NCBI GenBank assembly: GCA_964633715.1
Contig: CAZWHQ010000001.1
Span: forward strand, 62,001-126,000
From: JAUWVG01 sp964633715
GTDB lineage: Bacteria; Acidobacteriota; Aminicenantia; Aminicenantales; Aminicenantaceae
Length of the DNA: 64,000 nt
Direction of reading: 5' to 3'
In this document: one piece after another, positions 43,201 to 53,110 of the stretch
Layout of the letters: each line of letters starts with the position of its first letter
Position numbering within the stretch: the stretch's first letter is position 1
Notes under the pieces: generated by a model
Told to the model about the DNA's origin: nothing
Database searches by the model: none
Seen by the model: only the letters and a program-made list of their open reading frames with translations
Made by a program: the position numbers and the translations under genes

Positions 43201-46200
43201 TTGAAAGTAAAAACTGGAAAATCAAATAGAACTGTAAAAGTGAGTTGTATCTTTTGGTTGGTCTGTCTTGGCTTTCTCTGTATGGTTTCACCCCTTCATG
43301 CTCAGTATTTTGGGCAGAACAAGGTCCAGTATGAATCATTTGACTTTAAATTGATAAAGACAGAACACTTCGATATCTATTTTTACTCCGAACTCGCTCA
43401 GACCGCCCCTATTGCAGCGCGTTTGGCCGAACGCTGGTATTCCCGTCTTTCAAGAGTTTTTAGTTACAATCTCAGTGACCGGCAGATTTTGATACTTTAT
43501 GCCAGTTCCCCACATTTTCAGCAGACATCGGCTATTTCAGGTATTCTCGGAGAAGGCACAGGGGGTGTGACGGAAATGTATAAAAGACGCATTGTTCTTC
43601 CCCTTGGTGCATCTCTGGGTGAATCGGACCACGTGATCGGCCACGAGCTGGTTCATGCCTTCCAGATAGACATGACCTCTCTAGGAAATTCTGGATTGGC
43701 TTCACAGCCGCCCAATGCCGCGCGTCTTCCGCTGTGGATGATCGAGGGCCTTGCCGAGTATTTGTCGATTGGGTCTGTCGATCCTCTGACGTCTATGTGG
43801 ATGAGAGACACCACTCGTCGGGAAGAACTGCCGACTGTTAAAAAACTGATCAACACATACAAGTATTTTCCCTACCGCTATGGCCAGTCACTATGGGCCT
43901 ACATAACGGGAAAATGGGGTGATATGAAGGTGCCCAGCCTTATGAAATCTGCGGGACGGTCTGGAAACTACGAACAGGCTATTCAGACAACATTAGGGAT
44001 TTCTTTAGCAGACTTGTCTGAGGAATGGCACGAAGCGATGAAAAAAGCCTACAATCCTCTGGTTGGAATGACTCAACTTCAGGATCCATCGAGTCGGCTG
44101 CTGTTCAAAGGGACAGAGCTCAACAGGTTGAATTTATCTCCTTCGCTGAGTCCTGACGGGAATTTGATCGTTTTTTTGTCAACTCGAGATATGCTGTCTA
44201 TCGATATGTTCTTGGCCGATGCTCAAACCGGAAAAATAAAACGCAAACTTATCAGCACGGCCGTTGATCCTCATTTTGAAAGCATCCAGTTCATCAAATC
44301 TTCTGGGGGGTGGGATGCCAAGGGACGGCGATTTGTTTTTGGGGCCATCCGCAAAGGACAGCCAATTTTATCCATTGTAGATGTTGTAAAAAACTCAAGA
44401 GAGAGGGAGATTATGTTTCCCGATTTGGGGGAAATACTGAATCCGACCTGGTCACCGAACGGGCGAATGATTTCTTTTTCGGCTCTATCAGGAGGAGTCT
44501 CAGACCTTTTTATTTATGATCTAGAGACCGATGTTTTGAAAAAAATGACGGATGATCCATTTGCCGATATCCAACCTGCCTGGTCTCCAGATGGAAACAA
44601 GATTGTTTTTGTCACAGATCGATTTTCAACAGATCTACCCAATCTTAGTATGGGAAAATATGAATTGGCTCTCCTTGATCCTGAATCCGGACAGATTGAA
44701 AAAGTGAAAGGTTTTATCCGTTCTCACAACATCAATCCCCAATGGTCTCCTGACGCCAGAAGCCTGTATTTTATTTCTGATAAAAGTGGTATTGCGAATC
44801 TATATAAAATCGATTTAGGACAGGAAAAAATCAAACAGATAACCAATCTGTTTACAGGGATCAGCGGTATTTCGGCGTTAAGTCCTGCACTCTCTGTGGC
44901 ATCACAATCAGGGGATTTGGCCTTCAGTTTATACGAAGAAGGCTATTACAGCCTGTATTCTATGGATGGATCTAACATGATTGCCGGCACTGAGGACTTG
45001 GTGACTTTTGGAGATATCCTGCCTGCAGTCCTTCCTCCTAGAGAAAAGGGAGGGGGAGAGATTTTGGGTCTTTTGAAAAATCCTCTGTATGGGCTCCCTG
45101 AGGAGCAAACTTATGAAGTCGAAGAGTATGCCCCAAAATTATCCCTTGACTATATTAGCCCGCCTCAGCTGGCCGTAGGAGCGGATCGGTTCGGAACATA
45201 TGGAGGCGGTGGAATTCTTATGTACTTCAGCGACATTCTTGGATACCACAGCCTCTCCTCTATGGTGCAGGTGAGCAGCCGAATCGAAGATTCCTCCTTT
45301 TTAGTGGGTTTTCAGAACACGAGATCCCGGTTCATGTGGGGAGGGGTGGCGCAGAGAATTCCTTACATCTACGGTGGATATGCCATTGGAATATCTGAAT
45401 TATATGGCGAGCCTGTGTATATCGAACAGGAGTACATCTACCGGCAGATCAATTATCAGCTTTCCGGATTTGCCTCCTACCCATTCAGTAAGATGTTGCG
45501 CTTTGAGCTATCTGGAGGTTACCGGTTTCTTGATTTTGATAACGATGTGTACACAAGAGCCACTTCATTGATTGACGGCATGCTGTTATTAAGAGACAGA
45601 GAAAATCTGCCGGCGGCTCCAAGTCTCCATTTTGCTTTTGGATCCGCAGCACTTGTGTATGACTCTTCTATCTATGGTGCTACAAGCCCACTTCTGGGGC
45701 AGAGTTACAGGTTTGAAATGTCTCCCTATGTCGGTTCTATTTCTTACACCAATGTACTGGCAGACTATAGGAAATACATCATGCCTGTCCGTCCCTTTAC
45801 GCTGGCTTTTCGGTTTCTCCACTATGGACGTTATGGAACCGGTGCAGATGACGGTCGTCTCTATCCCTTATTCCTTGGTTATGAGAGTCTGGTCCGAGGT
45901 TACAATTATAACTCTTTCAGCATCGAAGAAGTCCAAGGCGGCGGAGAAGATTCCTTTACATTTGACCGCCTGTTCGGCAGCAAACTGATGGTGGCTAACA
46001 TTGAATTGAGATTTCCTCTACTCCGGGTATTAGGAATCGGGAGGGGGTACTACGGCACACTGCCTCTGGAATTTACGGCTTTCTATGATGTGGGATTAGC
46101 ATGGTCGAACGAAGAATCACCCTGGTTTAATGGAGGAATCCGGAAACCTATCTCCAGTGCAGGAGTTGGATTGCGTATGAATGTTTTTGGCTATATGATC

Positions 46201-46281
46201 CTTGGACTCAGCTATGTCCATCCCTTCGATCGGCCCATGAAGGGCTCGTACCTCCAGTTTACGATCATGCCCGGATTCTAG
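43201..46281 (+). CDS. large surface protein: MA-type peptidase-like domain, TolB-like propeller, outer-membrane barrel
   Basis: 1026 residues read from a TTG at 43201. After a signal peptide (ending near LHAQY), residues about 40-290 form a peptidase-MA-like domain with HELVHAFQ (HExxH) and a downstream EGLAEYLS glutamate. Residues about 300-620 carry WD40-like PD40 repeats (LSPSLSPDGN, PTWSPNGRM, PAWSPDGNK, PQWSPDARS), a TolB-type propeller. From about 660 the sequence is aromatic and glycine-rich to a final Phe, like an Omp85-type barrel. An ATG at 43179 would reach the same frame if the A8 run at 43184 had nine bases. Possible surface protease or assembly factor. Confidence 0.8.
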   Translation: MKVKTGKSNRTVKVSCIFWLVCLGFLCMVSPLHAQYFGQNKVQYESFDFKLIKTEHFDIYFYSELAQTAPIAARLAERWYSRLSRVFSYNLSDRQILILYASSPHFQQTSAISGILGEGTGGVTEMYKRRIVLPLGASLGESDHVIGHELVHAFQIDMTSLGNSGLASQPPNAARLPLWMIEGLAEYLSIGSVDPLTSMWMRDTTRREELPTVKKLINTYKYFPYRYGQSLWAYITGKWGDMKVPSLMKSAGRSGNYEQAIQTTLGISLADLSEEWHEAMKKAYNPLVGMTQLQDPSSRLLFKGTELNRLNLSPSLSPDGNLIVFLSTRDMLSIDMFLADAQTGKIKRKLISTAVDPHFESIQFIKSSGGWDAKGRRFVFGAIRKGQPILSIVDVVKNSREREIMFPDLGEILNPTWSPNGRMISFSALSGGVSDLFIYDLETDVLKKMTDDPFADIQPAWSPDGNKIVFVTDRFSTDLPNLSMGKYELALLDPESGQIEKVKGFIRSHNINPQWSPDARSLYFISDKSGIANLYKIDLGQEKIKQITNLFTGISGISALSPALSVASQSGDLAFSLYEEGYYSLYSMDGSNMIAGTEDLVTFGDILPAVLPPREKGGGEILGLLKNPLYGLPEEQTYEVEEYAPKLSLDYISPPQLAVGADRFGTYGGGGILMYFSDILGYHSLSSMVQVSSRIEDSSFLVGFQNTRSRFMWGGVAQRIPYIYGGYAIGISELYGEPVYIEQEYIYRQINYQLSGFASYPFSKMLRFELSGGYRFLDFDNDVYTRATSLIDGMLLLRDRENLPAAPSLHFAFGSAALVYDSSIYGATSPLLGQSYRFEMSPYVGSISYTNVLADYRKYIMPVRPFTLAFRFLHYGRYGTGADDGRLYPLFLGYESLVRGYNYNSFSIEEVQGGGEDSFTFDRLFGSKLMVANIELRFPLLRVLGIGRGYYGTLPLEFTAFYDVGLAWSNEESPWFNGGIRKPISSAGVGLRMNVFGYMILGLSYVHPFDRPMKGSYLQFTIMPGF

Positions 46282-46490
46282 TCATCCCAGCTTCCCTTTT
46301 AAGGCACCGGTGCATCCTGGGAATACCGAAGCCTTATTTCTAATCGACTTGCTTGTTCACGGAGAACTCGTTCTTAAAATCACGGAAATGAGGATGCTGA
46401 CTCCATTCAACAACCCATTGACAATAAGTTTGAAGCAAGTAGAATTGAATTTCATATCCTGGGATGAATATTAAAAATGGAGGTGACGAC

Positions 46491-47990
46491 ATGAAGAAAT
46501 ATTTAGTTTTGGCTGTAGTTATATCTTTCATATTTTTGCCCCAGATTTCTGAAGCCCAAACCGATCCGGTCGTAAAAAAAATTATCGAAATTGGCAAAAC
46601 AGACAACCGGACAATGAAACATCTGGACGTTCTCACAAATCGATTTGGTGGACGTCCTATCGGTTCTGCGGCGTACGATAATGCCGCCGAATGGGCCGGA
46701 AGGAAATTTAAGGAGTGGGGTATGGATGTCGAGTATGATGTAGCCGGAACCCTTGCAGTGGGTTTCAACCGGGGCGCCTGGTTTGGAAAAATGACATCCC
46801 CAAAATTCATGCATCTGCATTTTGCCACTCCCTCCTATTCATCAGGAACCAGGGGTAAACAGGTTGGACATGCGGTTTTAGAACCCCAAAATGATCGTCA
46901 ATTCGAGAGAATGAAAAAGAAACTGAGGGGAGCATGGGTACTGTTAGATCCTCCTGAACTCGATGAAGCGGAATTGGAAAGACGGAAAAAGATGACAACA
47001 GAAGAACGGAATGAGCTGAGAGACAAAGAAAGAGCGGAAGCAAAGGCCAAACTGGATAAAATGGTAAGTGCAGGGATTCTTGGGGTCATCTCCTCAGCCC
47101 CAATCCCCATCAATGCCACCTATAACAGAGATGTAAAGGAATGGACATCATGGGATGATCTGCCTACAACATGTGATATCAAAATGGATGAGCATCAATT
47201 TGCAGAAATCAAACAGCTGATTATCGAACGCCAGAGAGTGGAACTCGAATTCGATATCCGTAATTATTTTAAAATGGGACCAGTCTCCTATTCTAATGTT
47301 ATTGGCATAATTCCTGGCACAGAATACCCCGATGAATATGTGATAATGGGTGGACACCTTGATTCTTATGATGTGGCCTCGGGTGCCGTTGATGATGGAT
47401 CCGGGATGACACCTGCGATAGAAGCAGCTCGTTTGATCATGGCCGCTGGCGGCAAACCCAAACGAACAATATTGGTTTGTCTCTGGGCAGGAGAGGAATT
47501 TGGTATTCTGGGCGCCGGTCACTGGGTTGAAAAATATAAAGATCGATTGCCTAAAATATCCAACATGTTCAACAGGGATGGTGGTCCCACCGTGCCCACC
47601 GGGCTCTCCGTGTCTGAAGCCATGTGGGATGACATGGAAAAAATATGTCAGCCGCTAAACGATATCAATCCGGATTTTCCTTTTAAAATGGTAAAAAGAA
47701 AACCAAGAGAAAGGTCAAAACGTCCTGGGGGGACAGATTCTTCAGTTTTTTCTATGAACTGGGTACCGACCATGACCTTTTCAACAGCGGATCCTAAAGG
47801 TTATGATTTCAACTACCGAGAAATCTGGCATACCGAAAATGATTATTACCAGAAAAGCATCCCAGAATATCAGGAACACACCTCCATTGTTACGGCTGTG
47901 GTTGTGTACGGAGTGGCCAATCTCGACCATCTATTGTCGAGAGAAGGGTATTATCTTCCCGACAAGGAGCCAAATCCCAAGAAGAAATAA
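46491..47990 (+). CDS. M28-family zinc metallopeptidase, exported
   Basis: 499 residues from ATG 46491 (GGAGGTGA site). Signal peptide ends near ISEAQ. A protease-associated-type insert with a charged helical segment (about residues 130-200) precedes the peptidase domain. Metal ligands are visible in order: GGHLDSYD (His), GAVDDGSG (Asp), WAGEEFG (Glu and catalytic Glu), NRDGGP (Asp) and IWHTENDYY (His). This is the di-zinc M28 layout of aminopeptidases and carboxypeptidase Q-like enzymes. Likely degrades peptides in the periplasm, complementing the M1 peptidase at the other end of the window. Confidence 0.92.
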   Translation: MKKYLVLAVVISFIFLPQISEAQTDPVVKKIIEIGKTDNRTMKHLDVLTNRFGGRPIGSAAYDNAAEWAGRKFKEWGMDVEYDVAGTLAVGFNRGAWFGKMTSPKFMHLHFATPSYSSGTRGKQVGHAVLEPQNDRQFERMKKKLRGAWVLLDPPELDEAELERRKKMTTEERNELRDKERAEAKAKLDKMVSAGILGVISSAPIPINATYNRDVKEWTSWDDLPTTCDIKMDEHQFAEIKQLIIERQRVELEFDIRNYFKMGPVSYSNVIGIIPGTEYPDEYVIMGGHLDSYDVASGAVDDGSGMTPAIEAARLIMAAGGKPKRTILVCLWAGEEFGILGAGHWVEKYKDRLPKISNMFNRDGGPTVPTGLSVSEAMWDDMEKICQPLNDINPDFPFKMVKRKPRERSKRPGGTDSSVFSMNWVPTMTFSTADPKGYDFNYREIWHTENDYYQKSIPEYQEHTSIVTAVVVYGVANLDHLLSREGYYLPDKEPNPKKK

Positions 47991-48011
47991 TAAATAAATT
48001 AAATCTGAAAA

Positions 48012-48755
48012 TCAGGGCAAGTCGTGGACTTTTTCTCCGCGTGACGTGCGGAACTTGAAAATTTTCTCTTTTGTCTTGTTAATCAATTGCGTAATTTTAA
48101 TGTGCCGTGGACAGACGTTTGTGCATTGATAAAAATTCTGGCAGGGCCAAATTCCATCCGGGAAATCAAGCCTTGAAACTCGTTCTTCAAAACCTGAATC
48201 CCGACTGTCATCGATAAAACGTTCTGCTTGAACGATTGAGGACGGACCGAGAAAATTGGGATTGATCCCTCTTACGACCGGACATGCCGAATAACAGGCC
48301 GCACAGAGGATACATTTTGTGCCGTCATCAAAAAGTTCTCGGTCTTTTTGAGACTGAATCCGCTCCTTTTCTTTAACCGGCTCCGTGTTGACAAAATAAG
48401 GTTTGACATGGCGGTAATGCTGAAAAAATAGACTTTGGTCAACCATTAAATCTTTCTGGATAGGGAGGGTCTGAAGCGGTTCGATTTTTATGGGAGAGCC
48501 ATCCTTGTTGATAACATCTTTGATGAGAGTCTTGCAGGCAAGCCGTTCGGTGCCGTTAACCTTCATTGCATCTGATCCGCAAACCCCGTGTGCGCAGCTC
48601 TTTCGGAATCCAAGTGAAGGATCGATATATTGTTTGACTTTCATTAAAGCATCGAGGAGTCGGGCATCACCGTCGATTTCGACGTTGTATTTTTTAAAAA
48701 AAGCTTTTGTATCCTTTTGAGGATCATATCTTTGAATTTCGAGTGTAATTTTCAT
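48012..48755 (-). CDS. sdhB: succinate dehydrogenase/fumarate reductase iron-sulfur subunit
   Basis: 247 residues from ATG 48755; a longer open frame overlapping sdhA is ignored because GGAGAGAG precedes this ATG and the protein then begins as SdhB usually does. It has the 2Fe-2S motif C-AHGV-C-GSD...LAC, then C-ILCAAC-YSAC-P and C-QNFYQC-TNVC-P for the 4Fe-4S and 3Fe-4S clusters. It passes electrons between SdhA and a quinone site. It follows sdhA by 17 bp. No gene for the cytochrome b anchor is adjacent. Confidence 0.95.
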   Translation of the reverse strand: MKITLEIQRYDPQKDTKAFFKKYNVEIDGDARLLDALMKVKQYIDPSLGFRKSCAHGVCGSDAMKVNGTERLACKTLIKDVINKDGSPIKIEPLQTLPIQKDLMVDQSLFFQHYRHVKPYFVNTEPVKEKERIQSQKDRELFDDGTKCILCAACYSACPVVRGINPNFLGPSSIVQAERFIDDSRDSGFEERVSRLDFPDGIWPCQNFYQCTNVCPRHIKITQLINKTKEKIFKFRTSRGEKVHDLP

Positions 48756-48772
48756 GAGACTCTCTCCGTGCG

Positions 48773-50509
48773 TCAGTATTTTCTCGGTTTGGGCTTCCAC
48801 CGGGATATATCCACTGGTTTGTAGCCTATTTTTATGCTGTCTCCATCTAGCCAGCTCAGAGTGTGTTTGAGCCATTCGTCATCGTTGCGATTGGGGAAGT
48901 CTTCTCTGGAGTGAGCTCCCCGGCTCTCCTCTCTGTTGAGGGCCGAATATGCTGTGATATAGGCCAAATCCAGAAGATTTCCCAATTCCATAAAATCCAA
49001 CAGATGGGTATTAAAGGCCTTGCCTGTTGGATAAATCTTGACTTGGGAATAGACCTGACGCAGTTCTTTTATTTTTTCTACGGCCTTCTGCATGTCTTGT
49101 CCGTTCCTGTAAATCCCGACTTTTTCCATCATAATATTTTGGAGTTCGAGCCGCAGATCTTGCGGGTTGGGGCCAAATGGACCTCCAGTTTTCGAAAGTA
49201 TTTGATTTTGAGCATATCTTGTCGCATCTTTTTTTAAGGGACTTCTATCCGATCCTTGGACAAATTGTGCGATGTTTTGTCCGGCCCTCCGACCAAATAC
49301 GATCAGATCGACAAGGCTGTTTGTACCCAAGCGGTTAGCGCCGTGAACAGAAACGCAGGCGCATTCTCCTGCGGCGTACAAACCTTCATATTGATCCCCT
49401 TCTCCATTTTTAAGCACCTTCCCATGGATGTCGGTTGGAATTCCTCCCATGGCATAGTGGGCTGTGGGTTGAACAGGAATAGGGTTTTCTGCCGGATCGA
49501 TCCCTAAATATGTTCGGCTGAAATCTGCGATGTCCGGAAGTTTGGCTTCGATCTTATCTTTTCCTAAATGTGTGGCATCGAGATGGACATAGTCTTCAAT
49601 TGTCCTGTCTCCCTTTATCCCACGGCCCTCTCTGATTTCTTTTACGATGGAGCGAGCCACGATGTCCCTGGGTGCCAAGTCGAGCAGAGTGGGTGTGTAT
49701 CGCTCCATAAATCGCTCTCCATCTTTATTGCGAAGAATACCTCCTTCTCCCCGAACGCCCTCGGTAATAAGAATTCCCATACCTTTGATGCCAGTGGGAT
49801 GAAATTGGTAGAATTCCATGTCTTCCAGCGGCACGCCTCTTCTCAGTAAAAGAGCCGGCCCATCTCCAGTATTGGCGTAGGCATTGGATGTGATCCTAAA
49901 CATTCGCCCCGTACCTCCAGTAGCAAAAAGCACGGCCTTGGAATGAAACAAATGGATCTCTCCCGTGCTCAGCTCAAGGGCCACAACTCCAGAGCATCGC
50001 TGTCCTTCCAGGAGGACATCTATTACATGGAACTCATCAAAAAAGGTGACGTTGTTCTTAATGCACTGCTGGTAGAGTGTCTGAAGGATCATATGTCCGG
50101 TCCGGTCAGCGGCATAACATGCCCGCCGTACGGCGGATTTGCCAAAATTTTTTGTGTGTCCGCCAAAACGTCTTTGGTCTATGCGGCCTTCTGGAGTGCG
50201 GTTGAAGGGCAATCCCCGATTTTCCAAATCATAGACAGCCTGGACCGCCTCTTCTGCGAGAAGCAAGGCGGCCGGCTGGTCGGTCAGATAATCTCCTCCC
50301 TTAACTGTATCGAAGGCATGCCATTCCGGTTTGTCCTCTTCTATATTGCCGAGAGAAGCACTGATCCCTCCCTGAGCGGCTCCTGTGTGAGAGCGGATTG
50401 GATAGAGTTTTGAAATGACGGCTGTTTTAGTTGTTTTGCTGGCTTCGAGGGCTGCATAGAGCCCCGCTCCTCCGGCTCCAACAATTACGGCATCAAATGT
50501 ATGGATCAA
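48773..50509 (-). CDS. sdhA: succinate dehydrogenase/fumarate reductase flavoprotein subunit
   Basis: 578 residues from TTG 50509, where AAGGAG has ideal spacing; a TTG 15 bp upstream lies inside that ribosome site. FAD-binding AVIVGAGGAGLYAAL, covalent-FAD region RSHTGAAQGGISASLGN, HPTGIKGMG, the active-site arginine segment HGANRLGTNSLVDL and the C-terminal REESRGAHSREDFPNRND are all SdhA hallmarks. Oxidises succinate or reduces fumarate at the membrane. It precedes sdhB. No SdhC/SdhD anchor lies upstream: the next gene is pgi on the other strand. Confidence 0.95.
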   Translation of the reverse strand: MIHTFDAVIVGAGGAGLYAALEASKTTKTAVISKLYPIRSHTGAAQGGISASLGNIEEDKPEWHAFDTVKGGDYLTDQPAALLLAEEAVQAVYDLENRGLPFNRTPEGRIDQRRFGGHTKNFGKSAVRRACYAADRTGHMILQTLYQQCIKNNVTFFDEFHVIDVLLEGQRCSGVVALELSTGEIHLFHSKAVLFATGGTGRMFRITSNAYANTGDGPALLLRRGVPLEDMEFYQFHPTGIKGMGILITEGVRGEGGILRNKDGERFMERYTPTLLDLAPRDIVARSIVKEIREGRGIKGDRTIEDYVHLDATHLGKDKIEAKLPDIADFSRTYLGIDPAENPIPVQPTAHYAMGGIPTDIHGKVLKNGEGDQYEGLYAAGECACVSVHGANRLGTNSLVDLIVFGRRAGQNIAQFVQGSDRSPLKKDATRYAQNQILSKTGGPFGPNPQDLRLELQNIMMEKVGIYRNGQDMQKAVEKIKELRQVYSQVKIYPTGKAFNTHLLDFMELGNLLDLAYITAYSALNREESRGAHSREDFPNRNDDEWLKHTLSWLDGDSIKIGYKPVDISRWKPKPRKY

Positions 50510-50696
50510 ATGATTCTCCTTCAAGTTTGTTTTTTATGATTATTTGATTTACTATAAATTTAAAAGATTTACAAGTTAGGGTCAGGGAGAGCTGATGGAA
50601 GGAAAGATGAAATTCGCACAAAATTTCCTTAAAATTCATCCTATCCATATGGATATATCATGGAATCTCGAAAGAAATAATTAAGAATAACAAGAA

Positions 50697-52346
50697 ATGA
50701 AAAGTATCATTTTTAATTTTCAAGATTATCAAGACAAAGTCCAAAATAGACTGGCTTTGTGGCAGAAAGAAAACGTTGCCGAAAGACTTCAGGCAAAAGA
50801 TCCTTCTCTCTGGTTTCCATCCCTGCAGGATGACATTGTCGACCGCCTAGGTTGGCTGAATCTACCCGAAAATATGGCTGAAAAACTGGATGGTTTCGAA
50901 ATTTTCTGCGAAAAAATAAAAGCTGAATCCTATACCCATGTTGTGCTGTGTGCCATGGGGGGGTCAAGTATGGCCCCAGAAGTTTTTCGGGATATTTTTG
51001 GGAGTGCGTCCGGGCATCCCGAACTCATAGTCTTGGACAGCACACATCCAAAGGCCGTTAGTTCTGTTGAAAAAAAAATTCATCAAAAAAAGCCTTTATT
51101 TATCATTTCCAGTAAATCAGGGACAACACTAGAAACATTGTCTCTGTTCTCGTTTTTTTGGGATAAAATGGCCCCTTCTGATCAGATGCCGGGCAGAAAT
51201 TTTGTTTCCATCACCGATCGGGAAACCCCGCTTGAAAAACTGGCCTTGCAGAGAGGATTTAGAAAAATATTTCACGCTCCCTCGGACCTTGGAGGCAGGT
51301 ATTCCGCTCTGTCAGAATTTGGACTTTTGCCTGCTTCTCTTATAGGGATGGATGTGCGGAGGTTACTCGAACAGGCAAAATTTGCTTCGCAGAGCTGCAA
51401 GGGAGAAGATGATTATGAGGAGAAAGCATCCTGTTTGTTTTTAGGCGCTTTTTTAGGAGAATTAAATCCTGAACGAGATAAATTGACTATCTTAACATCC
51501 GCCTCATTGAGAAGATTTTCTGACTGGCTGGAACAACTGATTGCAGAAAGCACGGGGAAAAATGGTCGAGGAATCATCCCGGTGATAAATGAACCGAAAA
51601 TTTCACCCGAAGACTTTGGAGATGACCGCTATTTTATTGCATTTTTCTTAGACACAGAAAAAAACAAAGAACTTGTATCCTATGTGGAGCGTATCGAGCA
51701 GCTTGGTCATCCCACTGTCAGAATATATCTCAAAGATAAATATGGGATTGCCCAGGAAATATTCCGTTGGGAAGTGGCTGTCGCCCTTGCCGGAACGGTG
51801 ATGGGCATCCATCCGTTTAATCAGCCCGACGTTCAATTGACAAAGGAGTTCACTCGAAAAGTTTTAAAAATGGAAAAGAACACTTTGAAGAGAGAAGCGG
51901 AGAGCGTAACTTTTACCATAGATGATCAAAAGCTGGACGAGATGTTCGCTCAATGGATATCTTCAGGGCTGCCAGGGGATTATCTAAGTATCCAGGCTTT
52001 TCTGCCTCCATTTCCTGAAATTGAAGAGGCTGTGCAAAGAATCAGGAAAAACCTCTTTAAAAGAACTCATCTGGCGAGTACGTTTGGATTTGGACCCCGC
52101 TATTTGCATTCAACAGGACAGCTTCATAAAGGAGGTCCCAACAAAGGATTGTTTCTTCAGCTGGTCGATGAACCGGAAATTGATCAACACGTGCCTGAAA
52201 CAGATTATTCTTTTAATTCTCTCATTCAGGCACAGGCTTTTGGTGACTTTTTATCTCTTAAAGAAAAAAATAACCGTATGCTGAGAATCAACCTTGGGAC
52301 ACATGTTCTTGACAGCCTCCTCCTGCTTAATAAGCTCCTCGAATAG
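50697..52346 (+). CDS. pgi: glucose-6-phosphate isomerase (type found in Tal-Pgi fusions)
   Basis: 549 residues. SIS-domain motifs: VVLCAMGGSSMAPEVFRD, SSKSGTTLETLS (sugar phosphate binding), SDLGGRYSALSEFGLLPA, and near the end HPFNQPDVQLTKEF. The overall shape matches the isomerase half of bifunctional transaldolase-phosphoglucose isomerases rather than E. coli Pgi; no transaldolase part is present. It interconverts glucose-6-P and fructose-6-P, linking the phosphohexomutase and NagB products to glycolysis. It stands alone and is divergent from sdhA. Confidence 0.9.
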   Translation: MKSIIFNFQDYQDKVQNRLALWQKENVAERLQAKDPSLWFPSLQDDIVDRLGWLNLPENMAEKLDGFEIFCEKIKAESYTHVVLCAMGGSSMAPEVFRDIFGSASGHPELIVLDSTHPKAVSSVEKKIHQKKPLFIISSKSGTTLETLSLFSFFWDKMAPSDQMPGRNFVSITDRETPLEKLALQRGFRKIFHAPSDLGGRYSALSEFGLLPASLIGMDVRRLLEQAKFASQSCKGEDDYEEKASCLFLGAFLGELNPERDKLTILTSASLRRFSDWLEQLIAESTGKNGRGIIPVINEPKISPEDFGDDRYFIAFFLDTEKNKELVSYVERIEQLGHPTVRIYLKDKYGIAQEIFRWEVAVALAGTVMGIHPFNQPDVQLTKEFTRKVLKMEKNTLKREAESVTFTIDDQKLDEMFAQWISSGLPGDYLSIQAFLPPFPEIEEAVQRIRKNLFKRTHLASTFGFGPRYLHSTGQLHKGGPNKGLFLQLVDEPEIDQHVPETDYSFNSLIQAQAFGDFLSLKEKNNRMLRINLGTHVLDSLLLLNKLLE

Positions 52347-52363
52347 AAAAAGAGATGCAATCT

Positions 52364-53110
52364 CTAAAAAAGATTGAACAGTTTTAAGGCCATCACAAGA
52401 ATGGCTATGGCCAGGACAATCCGGATCAGTTTTTCTCCACCCTTCACTGAGGCGTGGGCTCCAAACCAGGCCCCAAGACCGCTTCCCGCAGCAAGGGAGA
52501 GCCCAAACTTCCAATTGATGTTTCCGGTCACAAGAAAAATCACGAGTGCTGGAATTGTATAGATCAAAATAATAAAAACCTTATGCATATTGGTGCGGAT
52601 CAAATCCAGATTGAGAAGGTGGTACAGGGCGGCCATACATAGGAATCCGACTCCAACTTGAAGGAATCCTCCATAGAATCCGATTCCAAAAAGAGCAGGA
52701 TATATCCACCAGTTTGTATGTTTTTCTTTATCTTTGTTGCCTTTGGCGTAGTTGCGTGAGAAAAACATGGATAAAACGATAAAGAGCAGCACGACCCCCA
52801 GCATCCGTTCAAATAAAACGCCGCTCAATTTTGTGGCGAGAATGGCACCGATCACAGCTCCTGGAATAGTTAGAAGAGAAAGCTTTCCACTGAGTTTAAA
52901 TTCATGAAATTCCCTTTTGCGGAATGAGGCCACTGCAAATAAATTTTGCACAAAGATGGCCACACGGTTTGTTCCATTGGCCAACGCACCGTCCAAACCA
53001 AGGAAAATAAGAGTGGGAAGTGTCAGGCTCGATCCACCGCCGGCATTGACGTTAATAAATCCCACGACAATTCCCAGCCCGAAGAGAAGTAAAAGATTCC
53101 AGTATTCCAT
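52364..53110 (-). CDS. TSUP-family (TauE/SafE) membrane transporter
   Basis: 248 residues with about eight helices. The start GIVVGFINVNAGGGSSLTLPTLIFLG and the second repeat FGIGFYGGFLQVGVGFL are the two TauE/SafE half-motifs. Members export sulfite, sulfoacetate or other organic anions. In a cell with several sulfatases a sulfur-anion exporter is plausible, but no direct evidence exists. It converges on pgi (gap 17 bp) and is divergent from the M48 protease. Confidence 0.88.
   Translation of the reverse strand: MEYWNLLLLFGLGIVVGFINVNAGGGSSLTLPTLIFLGLDGALANGTNRVAIFVQNLFAVASFRKREFHEFKLSGKLSLLTIPGAVIGAILATKLSGVLFERMLGVVLLFIVLSMFFSRNYAKGNKDKEKHTNWWIYPALFGIGFYGGFLQVGVGFLCMAALYHLLNLDLIRTNMHKVFIILIYTIPALVIFLVTGNINWKFGLSLAAGSGLGAWFGAHASVKGGEKLIRIVLAIAILVMALKLFNLF

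Noticed and set aside
46311..46330. Partial match (CCGGTGCATCCTG) to the interspersed repeat
   Set aside because: Only about a dozen bases match and there is no surrounding stem in common; likely chance.
46351..46445. Inverted repeat ACTTGCTT / AAGCAAGT upstream of the M28 peptidase
   Set aside because: The arms are only 8 bp and about 75 bp apart; not enough for a functional claim.
50602..50685. Short ORF beginning near ATGGAAGGAAAG upstream of pgi
   Set aside because: Fewer than 30 codons, no signal of coding bias or conserved motif; probably leader sequence.
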